NCBI RefSeq assembly: GCF_008932115.1
Contig: NZ_CP044543.1
Location: 2,046,001-2,110,000 of the forward strand
Reading direction: 5' to 3'
Source of the DNA: Bradyrhizobium betae
GTDB taxonomy: Bacteria; Pseudomonadota; Alphaproteobacteria; Rhizobiales; Xanthobacteraceae
Length of the DNA stretch: 64,000 bases
Both the position numbers and the translations under genes were made by a program. The notes beneath the pieces were generated by a model. It was not told the DNA's origin and did not search any database. It was given only the letters and a program-made list of their open reading frames with translations. Each line of letters opens with the position of its first letter. Position 1 is the stretch's first letter. Below, in pieces: positions 37,566-46,071 of this stretch.

Positions 37566-38428
37566 GCGACCTTCCCCAACAGGCGCTGTGTCACCTCCGG
37601 CGTGGCCCGCGCGCGGTCCTCATGCGTCTTCAAAAGACAAATCAGCGTCTCGTGAACGGTCTCGGGCGCGTCATGGAGATCGCGGACGTCGAGGCCGACA
37701 AGCGCTGCCGCCCAATCCAGCGTCTCGGCGACGCCCGGCACCTTGCGCAGCTCCTCCTTGCGTACGCCTTCGACCATGCGCGCGATCTGGAACGACAGCG
37801 ACGGGCTCGCCCCGGCGACCCGCGCCAGAATGATGCGGGTCTCGCGGTCGACGTCGGGATAGTCGACATAGTGATAGAGGCAGCGCCGGCGCAGCGCGTC
37901 GGACAGCTCGCGCGTGCCGTTCGAGGTCAACACCACATGCGGGATAGTAACCGCGGGGATGGTGCCGAGTTCGGGGATCGAGACCTGGAAGTCGGACAGC
38001 AGCTCCAGCAGGAATGCCTCGAACTCGTCATCGGCGCGGTCGATTTCGTCGATCAGCAGCACCGGCGCCTTCGGACGGCGGATCGCGGCGAGCAAGGGAC
38101 GCTCCAGCAGGTATTTTTCGGAGAAGACCTGGTCCTCGATGCTGTCGGCGCCGCGATGCGCCTGGATCGTCAGCAGCTGGCGCTGATAGTTCCACTCGTA
38201 GAGCGCGGAGGACTGGTCGAGGCCTTCATAGCATTGCAGCCGGATCAGCTCGGTCGCATGCACCTTGGCGAGCGCCTTCGCCACCTCGGTTTTGCCGACG
38301 CCCGCCTCGCCTTCGAGCAGCAGCGGACGCCGCAGCAATTGCATCAGCGAAATCGCGGTCGCGAGATTCGCATCGGCGATATAGCCCGATGCGGCCAAAG
38401 CTTGCGCGATCTCGTCACGGTTTTTCAT
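37562..38428 (-). CDS. coxD: CoxD, MoxR-type AAA+ ATPase
   Basis: 288 residues. Walker A is GEAGVGKT (40-47), Walker B LLIDEIDRAD, sensor 1 HVVLTSNGTRELSD, followed by the arginine-finger segment ALRRRCLYHYVDYP. In O. carboxidovorans CoxD is a membrane-associated ATPase needed for stepwise insertion of sulfur and copper in the active centre. It starts 121 bp after coxL, a gap holding a palindromic repeat, and overlaps coxE (ATGA). Confidence 0.94.
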   Translation of the reverse strand: MKNRDEIAQALAASGYIADANLATAISLMQLLRRPLLLEGEAGVGKTEVAKALAKVHATELIRLQCYEGLDQSSALYEWNYQRQLLTIQAHRGADSIEDQVFSEKYLLERPLLAAIRRPKAPVLLIDEIDRADDEFEAFLLELLSDFQVSIPELGTIPAVTIPHVVLTSNGTRELSDALRRRCLYHYVDYPDVDRETRIILARVAGASPSLSFQIARMVEGVRKEELRKVPGVAETLDWAAALVGLDVRDLHDAPETVHETLICLLKTHEDRARATPEVTQRLLGKVA

Positions 38429-38438
38429 GCAACCTCCG

Positions 38439-38539
38439 TCGTTCCGGGGCGGCTCGAAGAGCCGAACCCGGAACCTCGAGATTCTCAGGTGCGCAATTGC
38501 GCACCATAGTTCGGTCCTGCGGACCGCCCCGGAATGACG
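38439..38539. repeat. Palindromic repeat between coxL and coxD
   Basis: CGTTCCGGGGCGG...CCGCCCCGGAATGACG outer arms with GGCTC/GAGCC and GTGCGCAATTGCGCAC inside. It belongs to the CGTCATTCCGGG family and lies inside the cox transcript, where it may form a stable RNA hairpin. Confidence 0.7.
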
Positions 38540-38549
38540 AACCAGCTCA

Positions 38550-40970
38550 TTACGCGACCGCCCCGAGCTCCTTCGCCGCCTTCCAGTTGCGCCAGAAATC
38601 GTGCGGCATCTGGATATGCGTGGACCCCAGGAACGAGAACGCGTCGTTGACGGCGTTGGAGAAGGCCGGCACGCCGCCGACATTCGGGCTTTCGCCGACA
38701 CCCTTGGCGCCGATCGGGTGATGCGGCGACGGGGTGACGGTGAAGTCGGTCTCCCAATGCGGCGTCTCCACGGCGGTCGGCATGAAGAAGTCCATGAACG
38801 AGCCGGTGACGACGTTGCCGACCTCGTCGTAGCGGATCTCCTGGCCCATCGCGATGGCGAAGGCTTCGGTGAGGCCGCCATGGACCTGGCCCTCGATGAT
38901 CATCGGGTTGATGCGGGTGCCGCAATCGTCGAGCGCATAGAAGCGCCGAACCTTGTACACGCCGGTGTCGACGTCGATGTCCATCACGCAGAGATAGGCG
39001 CCGAACGGATAGGTCATGTTGGGCGGATCGTAATAGCTCACCGCCTCCAGCCCCGGCTCCATGCCAGGGGGCACCGAATTGTACGCCGCCCAGCAAATGT
39101 CTTTCATCGACATGAATTTCTCCGGCAGGCCCCGCACCCGGAAGCCGTCGATGTCGAACTCGAGGTCGTCCTCATGGACCTCAAGCTTGTAGGCCGCGAT
39201 CATCTGCGCCTTGGCCTTGATCTTTCGCGCGGCCATGGCGATCGCGGCGCCGGCCACCGGCGTGGAGCGCGAGCCATAGGTGCCGAGCCCATAGGGCGCG
39301 GTGTCGGTGTTGCCTTCCTCGACCATGATGTTGTCGGCGGGAATGCCGATCTCGGTCGCGATGATCTGGGCCCAGGTGGTCTCGTGGCCCTGGCCCTGGC
39401 TCTTGGAGCCGACCCGCGCGATCCCGGCCCCCGTCGGGTGCATGCGGATCTCGCAGGAGTCGAACATGGCGATGCCGAGGATGTCGCAGTTCTTCGACGG
39501 CCCGGCACCGACGATCTCGGTGAAGAAGGAGATGCCGAGGCCCATGATCTCGCGGGTCTCGCCGCGCTTGAAGGCTTCGCGCTTCTCCGCCTGCTCTTTC
39601 CGGAGCGCGGCGTAGCCGGTCGTTTCCATCATCTTGCGCATGGCGGTGTGGTAGTCGCCGGAATCGTATTCCCAGCCCAGCGCCGAGTGATACGGGAACT
39701 GCTCCGCCTTGATGAAGTTCTTCAGCCGCAACTCCGCCGGATCCATGTTGAGCTTCTGCGCCAGAATATCCATGGCGCGCTCGATGCAATAAGCAGCCTC
39801 CGTGACGCGGAACGAACAGCGGTAGGCGACGCCGCCCGGCGCCTTGTTGGTGTAGACGCCATCCACCGCCAGATGGGCGGTCGGGAAGTCGTAGGAGCCG
39901 GTGACGATGTTGAAGAAGCCGGCCGGCCATTTCGACGGGTCGGCGCAGGCGTCGAACGCGCCGTGATCGGCGAGCACGTGGACGCGCAGGCCGGTGACCT
40001 TGCCCTCCTTCGTCGCGGCGATTTCGGTCGTCATGTGATAGTCGCGCGCGAACGAGGTCGCGGTGAGGTTCTCAATGCGGTCCTCGACCCATTTCACCGG
40101 CTTGCCGGTGACGATGGAGGCGACCGCCGCGCAGATGTAGCCGGGATAGGCGCCGACCTTGTTGCCGAAGCCACCGCCGATGTCGGGCGCGATCACGTGG
40201 ATCTTGTGCTCCGGAATCTTCGCGATCAGCGCTACCACCGTGCGGATCACATGCGGGGCCTGGAACGTGCCGTAGATCGTCAGTTCGCCCTTGATCTTGT
40301 CGAACGAGCAGACGCACTGGCAGGTTTCCAGCGGCGAGGGATGGGTGCGGTGATAGGAGATCATCTCCTTGATCGTGACCTCCGCCTTCCTGAAGGCGGC
40401 GTCGGTCAGGTCCTTGTCGCCGACGGTCCACTCAAAGATATGGTTGTCGTGCTTGCGTGGCCCGTGCGCGCCGGACATTTTGCCGACAAGGTCCTCGCGC
40501 AACACCGGGGCGCCGGCATCCATCGCCTTGAAGGGATCGACCAGCGGCGGCAACGGCTCGTATTCGACGATCACAGCGTTGATACCGTCGTCCGCCGCAT
40601 AGCGGTCGGTGGCGACGACGAAGGCAACCTCCTGGTTCTGGAACAGCACCTTGCCGTCGGCCAGCACCATCTGCACGTCGCCGGCGAGCGTCGGCATCCA
40701 GGCGAGATTGACGGTCTTCAGCGTCTCCGCGGTGATGACCGCGAGCACGCCGGGCACCTTCAGCGCCGCGCTGTCGTCGATTGTCTTGACGCGCGCATGC
40801 GGATGTGGCGAGCGGACGAAGTCGCCATGCAGCATGCCCGGCAGCTTGACGTCGTCGACGTAATTGCCCCTGCCTTGCGTGAAGCGGATATCCTCGACGC
40901 GCTTGCGCTTGCAGCCCATGCCTTCGAGCGCGGCGGTGCGTTGTTCCCGCGTGGGAGTGAGGTCATTCAT
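38550..40970 (-). CDS. coxL: Aerobic carbon monoxide dehydrogenase large subunit (form I)
   Basis: 806-residue molybdopterin subunit of the cytoplasmic, membrane-associated enzyme that oxidises CO to CO2. The form I active-site loop AYRCSFR is present, with Cys at residue 385, close to Cys388 that binds Cu in O. carboxidovorans. Other Mo-cofactor contacts are the [13 protein letters not shown] and [12 protein letters not shown] segments. Form II homologues carry AYRGAGR and are not proven CO oxidisers, so this assignment is firm. ATG 40970 overlaps the coxS stop (ATGA). Confidence 0.98.
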   Translation of the reverse strand: MNDLTPTREQRTAALEGMGCKRKRVEDIRFTQGRGNYVDDVKLPGMLHGDFVRSPHPHARVKTIDDSAALKVPGVLAVITAETLKTVNLAWMPTLAGDVQMVLADGKVLFQNQEVAFVVATDRYAADDGINAVIVEYEPLPPLVDPFKAMDAGAPVLREDLVGKMSGAHGPRKHDNHIFEWTVGDKDLTDAAFRKAEVTIKEMISYHRTHPSPLETCQCVCSFDKIKGELTIYGTFQAPHVIRTVVALIAKIPEHKIHVIAPDIGGGFGNKVGAYPGYICAAVASIVTGKPVKWVEDRIENLTATSFARDYHMTTEIAATKEGKVTGLRVHVLADHGAFDACADPSKWPAGFFNIVTGSYDFPTAHLAVDGVYTNKAPGGVAYRCSFRVTEAAYCIERAMDILAQKLNMDPAELRLKNFIKAEQFPYHSALGWEYDSGDYHTAMRKMMETTGYAALRKEQAEKREAFKRGETREIMGLGISFFTEIVGAGPSKNCDILGIAMFDSCEIRMHPTGAGIARVGSKSQGQGHETTWAQIIATEIGIPADNIMVEEGNTDTAPYGLGTYGSRSTPVAGAAIAMAARKIKAKAQMIAAYKLEVHEDDLEFDIDGFRVRGLPEKFMSMKDICWAAYNSVPPGMEPGLEAVSYYDPPNMTYPFGAYLCVMDIDVDTGVYKVRRFYALDDCGTRINPMIIEGQVHGGLTEAFAIAMGQEIRYDEVGNVVTGSFMDFFMPTAVETPHWETDFTVTPSPHHPIGAKGVGESPNVGGVPAFSNAVNDAFSFLGSTHIQMPHDFWRNWKAAKELGAVA

Positions 40971-41467
40971 TCTGCGGCCTCCTGGAATTCCACGCCGTTG
41001 ATCTTGGCGCTCGCGTACTGGATTGCCTTGACGATGTTCTGGTAGCCGGTGCAACGGCAGATGTTGCCAGAGATGCCCATGCGGATTTCCGGCTCGCTCG
41101 GCGAGGGATTCTCCTTCAGCAGCCGATGCGCGCGGACGATCATGCCCGGCGTGCAGAAGCCGCATTGCAGGCCGTGCATCATGCGGAAGCCCTCCTGCAG
41201 CGCCGACAGCGTGCCGTCGGCATTGGCGATGCCTTCCACCGTGATGATGTCGCTGCCGTCGGCCTGCACGGCGAACATGGTGCAGGATTTCACCGACATG
41301 CCGTCGATATCGACGGTGCAGGCACCGCAATGGGTGGTCTCACAGCCGATATGGGTGCCGGTCAGTTGCAGATTCTCACGGATGAAATGCACCAGCAGCG
41401 TGCGCGGCTCGACGAGGCCTTCGACCTCGGCGCCGTTCACCTTCATGGTTACGTGTGTCTTTGCCAT
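40967..41467 (-). CDS. coxS: Carbon monoxide dehydrogenase small [2Fe-2S] subunit
   Basis: 166 residues. Both [2Fe-2S] clusters are complete: Cys42, Cys47, Cys50 and Cys62 (plant-ferredoxin type, [10 protein letters not shown]), and Cys102, Cys105, Cys137 and Cys139 ([15 protein letters not shown]). It passes electrons from the Mo site to FAD in CoxM. It lies 13 bp after coxM and overlaps coxL by four bases. Confidence 0.97.
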   Translation of the reverse strand: MAKTHVTMKVNGAEVEGLVEPRTLLVHFIRENLQLTGTHIGCETTHCGACTVDIDGMSVKSCTMFAVQADGSDIITVEGIANADGTLSALQEGFRMMHGLQCGFCTPGMIVRAHRLLKENPSPSEPEIRMGISGNICRCTGYQNIVKAIQYASAKINGVEFQEAAE

Positions 41468-41480
41468 CGATCCTCTCCCC

Positions 41481-42344
41481 TCACTTCGCCCTGGCGGCGG
41501 CGCGCTGCAGCGCACGCGTCACCATGATGCCGCCGACATGTTTGCGGTATTCGACCGGACCGCGGGCATCCGCGGCCGGTGCCATGATCGCTTCGGCGGC
41601 TGCGGCCGCTTTCTTGAGCGTGGCGGCATCGAGACTGGTGCCGATCACCGCCTTGGCCGCGTCGGTGGCGAGCAGCGGCGTCTCGTGGACGTTGGTGAGC
41701 CCGATCGTGCAGGTCGCGACCTTGCCGCCCGCCATGGTCAACACGACGGCGGCCGCCGCGGTCGCGTAATCGCCGACCTTGCGCTTGAGCTTTTCGTAAG
41801 CGTAGCCGTGGCCGGCGGCGAGCGCCGGGAACGAGACGGAGGTCAGGATTTCGCCGGGCTCGAGCGCCGTGAAATAGGCGCCCTGGTAGAAATCGGCGGC
41901 CGGCAGGTCACGGGCGCCGCCGGGACCTTCGAGCCGGTAGCTCGCGCCCAGTGTCATCATCAGCGCCGGCATGTCGTTGCCGGGATCGCCATTGGCGACA
42001 TTGCCGCCGATCGTGCCGCGGTAGCGGACCTGCGGGTCGGCGATGAGAAGCGCCGTCTCGTGCAGGATCGGCGCCGATCTGGCGATCTCGTCGGAGGCCA
42101 GCAAATCGTGCTGGGTAGTCATCGCGCCGATCACGACAGTATTGCCGTTGCGGCTTATGCCCTTCAGCCCGGCGATGCCGTGCAGGTCGATCAGATGGGC
42201 GGGGCTGGCGAGCCGCAGCTTCATCATCGGCACCAGACTGTGCCCGCCGGCCAGTGGCCGCGCATCCTCGCCAAGGTCTGCCAGGAGCTTGACGGCGTCG
42301 GCGACACTCGCCGGCCGGTGATAGCTGAATGAGCCCGGGATCAT
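41481..42344 (-). CDS. coxM: Carbon monoxide dehydrogenase medium (FAD) subunit
   Basis: 287 residues. The FAD-binding motifs AGGHS (32-36) and TIGG (111-114) are exactly at the positions known for O. carboxidovorans CoxM. The C-terminal domain reads [20 protein letters not shown]. It receives electrons from CoxS and passes them to quinone or cytochrome. ATG 42344 has AGGAGG five bases upstream; ATG 42347 adds one Met. It is first in coxMSLDEFG; the promoter is in the 317-bp gap before coxC. Confidence 0.97.
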   Translation of the reverse strand: MIPGSFSYHRPASVADAVKLLADLGEDARPLAGGHSLVPMMKLRLASPAHLIDLHGIAGLKGISRNGNTVVIGAMTTQHDLLASDEIARSAPILHETALLIADPQVRYRGTIGGNVANGDPGNDMPALMMTLGASYRLEGPGGARDLPAADFYQGAYFTALEPGEILTSVSFPALAAGHGYAYEKLKRKVGDYATAAAAVVLTMAGGKVATCTIGLTNVHETPLLATDAAKAVIGTSLDAATLKKAAAAAEAIMAPAADARGPVEYRKHVGGIMVTRALQRAAARAK

Positions 42345-42450
42345 CATCTCCTCCTCATCGTCCTTTGCGCGTGACGGCGCGGACGTTGATGGGGAAGGTC
42401 ACTCCCGGCAGGGCGGCCCGCAATCATTCGGGCACGGAACAGCGGATTTC

Positions 42451-42482
42451 GCACGAGTTGCGGCCTGAACTGCACGAATTGC
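42451..42482 (-). promoter_or_regulatory. Direct repeats upstream of coxM, candidate LytTR operator
   Basis: GCACGAGTTGC (42451-42461) and GCACGAATTGC (42472-42482) differ at one of 11 bases. They are spaced 21 bp start to start, two helical turns, so they face the same side of DNA. LytTR regulators bind such 9-11-bp direct repeats. They sit about 107-138 bp before the coxM start and the LytTR protein CoxC is encoded next door. Binding is inferred. Confidence 0.55.
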
Positions 42483-42496
42483 GTCAGGTTTGGCGA

Positions 42497-42645
42497 CCCT
42501 TCACCTCGCCCGCTTGCGAGGAGAGGTCGGATTGCATCGCAAGATGCAATCCGGGTGAGGGGTACAGGTCTCACGGATAATCGCACGTGCGGAGAGAATC
42601 CCCTCACCCCACCCTCTCCCCGTAAGGACGGGGAGAGGGAGTGAG
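42497..42645. repeat. Palindromic repeat (CCCTCACCC...CTCTCCCCGC family)
   Basis: CCTCGCCCGCTTGCGAGG, GATTGCATCGCAAGATGCAATC, and CCCTCTCCCCGTAAGGACGG with GGGGAGAGGG form nested inverted repeats. Same family as 12624 and 54155. Confidence 0.72.
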
Positions 42646-42661
42646 ACCGCTCGGGATGACT

Positions 42662-43852
42662 CTACGCGTGCCGCCGGTTCGCCAGTCCCAGCCGGGCCTT
42701 CACCTCGGCGATCTTGGCCCGGCTTACGGGAACCCGGTGCGGCGACGGGCCGTCGAGTTCGAGCACGGCGCCATCGCCCTCCTTCCGGACCAGCGCGACA
42801 TGGGGGATGGCGACGATATGGCTGCGGTGCACGCGGAGAAACAGCGAGGGATCAAGCTGCGCCTCGGCCTCCGAGATCGACCAGGGGCACATCCGCTCGC
42901 GAGTGCCGTCATGGACGCGGGTGTAGTGCGCGTCGGCGCGAACGCTGCGGACATTGGCGGTGTCTATGAAGTGTGTGCCATCGGCGCTCTCGACCGGAAG
43001 CCGCGGCGCGGGGGCGCGCGGCGGTTGACCAAGGCCACCGAGCGGCCCCAGCGGGCGCGCAGGTGCGGCAGCCGGCTCGGGGACGGCCGGAGCAGCCGTC
43101 GCGGGAACCGGGTCAGCGGCAATTGACGCCGAAGCCTGCCGCCGTGAATCGGGAACCAGAGACAACAAAAAGCCGGCTGCGATCACGAAGCAGAGCACGG
43201 CGACCACGATCGAGAGAACTTGCTGCGACGCAGCAAGGCCGCCGATATGGTGGTGCGCCGCGCCCGTCAGCGGCTCGAAATGCATGCCCAGCATCGCCGT
43301 GTAGTGCATTCCCGAGACAGCCACGCCGAAAACGACCGAACTGACGATCAGGCGAACGCCCTCCTGCTGCGCCAGGAAGGCACGCAGGCCGCCATAGGCG
43401 GTGACGATCGCAACCAGAACCGACAGCAGCACCATCGTTTGGTCGTGCACGATGGCAAAGGGCCCGGCCAGACCGTGAATCCCGACATAATGCATGCTGG
43501 CGATGCCGACGCCGAGCAGGACAGCTGAAGAGGCCACCCGCTTCAGAGACGGCTCGCCGATCGAGACGAAGAACAGTGAGATGCCGACCACCAATGCGCA
43601 GATCAGGAACGAGATGATGGTGGGCAGGACCAGGTAGGCCGTATCGGGCGGCAGCGGCGCGGCCAGCATGCCGACGAAATGCATGGTCCAGATGCCGACG
43701 GCCAGAAACGCGGCCGCACCCGCGAGCAGAACGCGGTTACTGACGCCGGGCGTGTTGCGGATGCGAGCAGCAAGCGCAAAGCCGGTATAGCCACCCAGAC
43801 TCGCGATCGCCACAGAGAGCGCGACGAGATAGGGATCGTGTCCTTCGAACAT
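42662..43852 (-). CDS. coxC: CoxC, MHYT-LytTR membrane regulator
   Basis: 396 residues. Residues 1-240 hold about seven membrane helices with three MHYT-type motifs (WTMHFVGML, ASMHYVGIHG, SGMHYTAMLG), thought to bind a metal such as copper and sense a diatomic gas. A Pro/Ala-rich linker (about 245-285) leads to a C-terminal LytTR DNA-binding domain (FIDTANVRSVRADAHYTRVH, LFLRVHRSHIVAI). CoxC and CoxH of O. carboxidovorans have this plan. It lies upstream of coxM in the same direction, the position of coxC there. Confidence 0.92.
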   Translation of the reverse strand: MFEGHDPYLVALSVAIASLGGYTGFALAARIRNTPGVSNRVLLAGAAAFLAVGIWTMHFVGMLAAPLPPDTAYLVLPTIISFLICALVVGISLFFVSIGEPSLKRVASSAVLLGVGIASMHYVGIHGLAGPFAIVHDQTMVLLSVLVAIVTAYGGLRAFLAQQEGVRLIVSSVVFGVAVSGMHYTAMLGMHFEPLTGAAHHHIGGLAASQQVLSIVVAVLCFVIAAGFLLSLVPDSRRQASASIAADPVPATAAPAVPEPAAAPARPLGPLGGLGQPPRAPAPRLPVESADGTHFIDTANVRSVRADAHYTRVHDGTRERMCPWSISEAEAQLDPSLFLRVHRSHIVAIPHVALVRKEGDGAVLELDGPSPHRVPVSRAKIAEVKARLGLANRRHA

Positions 43853-43969
43853 GATCTTGTCGGCCGCCCCGTCTCCACGGCACGGCCTCCTCCCGCCGCC
43901 GACCTTATAGGGACGGCGGCGGGATTGACAATCAGCGGCGTGTGAAGGGCTGTTTCATCCGTCATCCCC

Positions 43970-44112
43970 GCGCAACGGCGAAGCCGTTGTCGCTGGAGGT
44001 GCTCCCCGTGAAGCGCAAAGCGATTCACGGGGAGCCTCGAAGGATGAACGGCCCCGCTGCAGCCGGGCCGTCGCCCTTCGAGGCTCGCCGAAGAGGCGAG
44101 CACCTCAGGGCG
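43970..44112. repeat. Composite palindromic repeat
   Basis: CTCCCCGTGAA with TTCACGGGGAG, GGCCCCGCTGCAGCCGGGCC, and the split arms GAGGTGCTC...GAGCACCTC and CCTTCGAGG...CCTCGAAGG. A dispersed intergenic element type. Confidence 0.6.
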
Positions 44113-44118
44113 ACGGGT

Positions 44119-44143
44119 CGCGCTCCTCTAGATGAGGAGCGCG
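44119..44143 (-). terminator. Hairpin just after ribH
   Basis: A perfect 10-bp stem, CGCGCTCCTC (44119-44128) with GAGGAGCGCG (44134-44143), and a five-base loop. It lies 14 bp beyond the ribH stop on the minus strand. No T run follows on that strand, so terminator strength is uncertain. Confidence 0.45.
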
Positions 44144-44156
44144 AGTCTTTGCTTCC

Positions 44157-44735
44157 TCACACAATTCCAGCCGCGACCTGGCCGCGCAGGCGCTCCAGGC
44201 CGAGCAACGTCTCCGCACAGGCTGCCGCGACCTCGACGCCCTTGATCGCAAAATGCCTGCGGAAGAAATCGTAGTGCACCTCGGTCTCGTGGAATTGCTG
44301 CGGCGTCAGCACGGCGGAGAACACCGGCACTTCGGTGCGCAGCTGCACGTCCATCAGCGCCTTGATCACGGTGTCGGCGACGAACTCGTGACGATAGATG
44401 CCGCCGTCGACGACGAGACCGGCGGCGACGATCGCGGTGTAGCGCCGCGTCTTGGCGAGGACCTGCGCATGCAGCGGAATCTCGAACGATCCTGGCACCT
44501 CGAACACGTCGACATGGGTGAGATGCCGCGCCTCGGCTTCCTTCACGAAGGCGATGCGAGCTTCCTCGACGACGTCGCGGTGCCAGCAGGCCTGCACGAA
44601 GGCGACCCGCTGCGGTTTTGCAAAGCGCGGATGTTCGGGCGCCGGATCCTGTGGAACCGGAGGCGGCGCTTGGGTGGGTTGGGACGTTTCGGCTTTGGAA
44701 GTTTGGACTTGGGGGTCTTGCAGCATCTGATTCAT
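44157..44735 (-). CDS. ribH: 6,7-dimethyl-8-ribityllumazine synthase, type II
   Basis: 192 residues. It condenses 5-amino-6-ribitylaminouracil with dihydroxybutanone phosphate in riboflavin synthesis. After a ~40-residue Pro/Gln-rich N-terminus, the core reads RVAFVQACWHRDVVEEARIA, FEVPGSFEIPLHAQVLAKT, GLVVDGGIYRHEFVADTVIK and PVFSAVLTPQQFHE. The Trp-His in QACWH and the overall match place it with type II (RibH2, Brucella-like, decameric) enzymes rather than the icosahedral type I. An FMN riboswitch precedes it by about 78 bp. Confidence 0.93.
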   Translation of the reverse strand: MNQMLQDPQVQTSKAETSQPTQAPPPVPQDPAPEHPRFAKPQRVAFVQACWHRDVVEEARIAFVKEAEARHLTHVDVFEVPGSFEIPLHAQVLAKTRRYTAIVAAGLVVDGGIYRHEFVADTVIKALMDVQLRTEVPVFSAVLTPQQFHETEVHYDFFRRHFAIKGVEVAAACAETLLGLERLRGQVAAGIV

Positions 44736-44812
44736 GGCTTTCCTTCAAAGGACCAGAATCAGGGCACACGGAACGACAAACAGCCGCACCTCGCGATGCG
44801 TCTGCCACCGAC

Positions 44813-44970
44813 CGTTCTCTTTCATCCGGACTTTAACCGTCGGCTTCGGAGTTTCACCGAATCTGCTGACCCTTCCCCTTGGCAAGAAACCTTGGGGAAG
44901 GCGCTCGCGGGCTTAGGCCTTTCGGCCCTTACCGCCGGTGGGGACTTTCACCCCGCCCTGAGAACATCGA
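44813..44970 (-). promoter_or_regulatory. FMN riboswitch (RFN element)
   Basis: On the minus strand all the conserved RFN blocks occur in order: GGGCGGGGTGAAAGTCCCCA, CCGGCGGTAA, AGCCCGCGAGCG, a variable GC-rich arm (CCTTCCCCAAGG), GGTCAGCAGATTCGGTGAAA, TCCGAAGCCGACGGTTAAAG and TCCGGATGAAAGAGAACG. These fold into the six-helix junction that binds FMN and represses the downstream gene, here ribH alone. No clear terminator hairpin with a T run separates it from ribH, so translational control is more likely. Confidence 0.95.
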
Positions 44971-45402
44971 CCGTCCGGAATGAACGGCCTAAATGGAAAT
45001 ATGACGCCGGTTCGAGGCCGCAGCAAGCGTGTTCCGCATGGGAAAACCGCATGGTCCCATGCCGGCCTGGCGGTGCTCGTGCAGGTCCGCTTGGAGCCAC
45101 GGGCCTCGCGCGGCGGAATTAACGATTGGCGCCTTTGGCGAATCCGATTCCTGTTTGTTCTCTTCGTTAAGAATTGTGGCCGAGAGATGAGCTGTGGACG
45201 AACGAGTCCTGACTTGTGGACGGACTCGGCAGCCAGTTGCGCAGATTCCGCAAATCACATCAGTTGATCCGCGACAAGCCGCGCTGATCCCCGGACCGCA
45301 ACAGCGACTCCGAGGGATCGCCCCAGCGATAACTGGGGGAGCGCGCGCCGGACCAACCGCGTGCGTATCAAAGACAACAAAAAGGCAAGAGGTCGAGACG
45401 GC
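44971..45402. other. Intergenic region upstream of the ybjN-like gene
   Basis: 432 bp between the divergent riboswitch leader and the YbjN gene. Hairpins seen: GCATGGGA/TCCCATGC (45036-45062), CGAGTCC/GGACTCG around 45208-45230, and CCCCAG/CTGGGG around 45323-45340. Frames across the region lack a ribosome-binding site and similarity. A small RNA or an untranslated leader cannot be excluded. Confidence 0.4.
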
Positions 45403-45903
45403 ATGTCCCTGCTCGAAGGCACTATCGATTCCAGAAGTCACCCGCTCGCGGTGGTCGAAGATATTGCTGCCAGCAACAACTGGCCGTTTGAACGCTCCGG
45501 CGAAGACGAACTCACGATTGTCTCCAAGGGACAATGGACCGACTACCAGATCTCATTCACCTGGATGGGCGAGATCGAGGCGCTGCATCTGGCCTGCGCC
45601 TTCGACATGAAGATTCCGGTCGCACGGCGGGGCGAGGTGCAGCGGCTCGTCGCTGCGGTCAACGAGCAATTGTGGGTCGGCCATTTCGACCTGTGGACCA
45701 ACACCGGCATGATCATGCATCGCCAGGCCCTGGTGCTGCCGGGCGGCCTCACCGCCTCGACCGCGCAATGCGAGGCCATGCTCGCCGGTGCCATCCACGC
45801 CTGCGAGCGCTACTTCCCCGCGTTCCAGTTCGTGGTGTGGGCCGGCAAGACCACCGCCCAGGCCATGGACGCCGCGATGTTCGACACGGTGGGGGAGGCG
45901 TAA
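45403..45903 (+). CDS. YbjN domain protein
   Basis: 166 residues, a tandem-fold YbjN/type III chaperone-like protein (HPLAVVEDIAASNNWPFERS, GQWTDYQISFTWMGEIEALH, GEVQRLVAAVNEQLWVGHFD, CERYFPAFQFVVWAGKTTAQ). Family members are described as sensory-transduction regulators, but the biochemistry is unknown. ATG 45403 is where similarity begins, with GAGG upstream. It precedes proC by a repeat-filled gap. Confidence 0.88.
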   Translation: MSLLEGTIDSRSHPLAVVEDIAASNNWPFERSGEDELTIVSKGQWTDYQISFTWMGEIEALHLACAFDMKIPVARRGEVQRLVAAVNEQLWVGHFDLWTNTGMIMHRQALVLPGGLTASTAQCEAMLAGAIHACERYFPAFQFVVWAGKTTAQAMDAAMFDTVGEA

Positions 45904-45924
45904 GGCTGCTCGCCTCGCTCTCCG

Positions 45925-45963
45925 CCGTCGTCCCGGACACGCGCAGCGCAGATCCGGGACCCC
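45925..45963. repeat. Short GTCCCGGAC-type palindromic repeat
   Basis: CGTCGTCCCGGACACGCG with CGCAGATCCGGGACC arms. It is part of the dispersed family also at 24083, 47323 and 56658. Confidence 0.55.
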
Positions 45964-46026
45964 CCGCGTGATTTCTCCGTCGCGCGCGATGCTTGTTGCC
46001 AGCACCTCCATCCATTAAGACCACTC

Positions 46027-46062
46027 GTGGTTATGGATCCCCGCCTTCGCGGGGACGACAGC
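46027..46062. repeat. Short palindrome ATGGATCCCCGCCTTCGCGGGGACGAC
   Basis: CCCCGCCTTCGCGGGG hairpin core (about 46038-46053) of a common intergenic repeat. It lies in frame with proC. Confidence 0.55.
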
Positions 46063-46071
46063 GAGTTTGTG

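Larger units (their letters stand above)
42345..42661. other. coxC-coxM intergenic region
   Basis: 317 bp. The coxM-proximal half (42345-42490) holds the likely promoter and two direct repeats. The distal half is a palindromic repeat. No gene was found. Confidence 0.6.
43853..44156. other. coxC-ribH intergenic region
   Basis: 304 bp, minus-strand upstream of coxC and downstream of ribH. Between 43970 and 44112 is a composite palindromic repeat (GTGCTCCCCGTGAAGCGC / GCGATTCACGGGGAGC, then CCTTCGAGGC / GCCTCGAAGG arms). The ~110 bp nearest coxC would carry its promoter. Confidence 0.5.

Noticed and set aside
38601..41045. Plus-strand open frame of 814 codons opposite coxL
   Set aside because: Antisense shadow; the coxL frame has all active-site motifs, the opposite frame none.
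42431..42440. Possible third copy of the coxM direct repeat (GGCACGGAAC)
   Set aside because: Only CACG-type similarity remains and spacing is about 19 rather than 21 bp, so it was not counted.
44989..45534. Minus-strand open frame of 181 codons across the riboswitch-ybjN gap
   Set aside because: It crosses into the YbjN gene on the opposite strand, lacks a ribosome-binding site and has no similarity.
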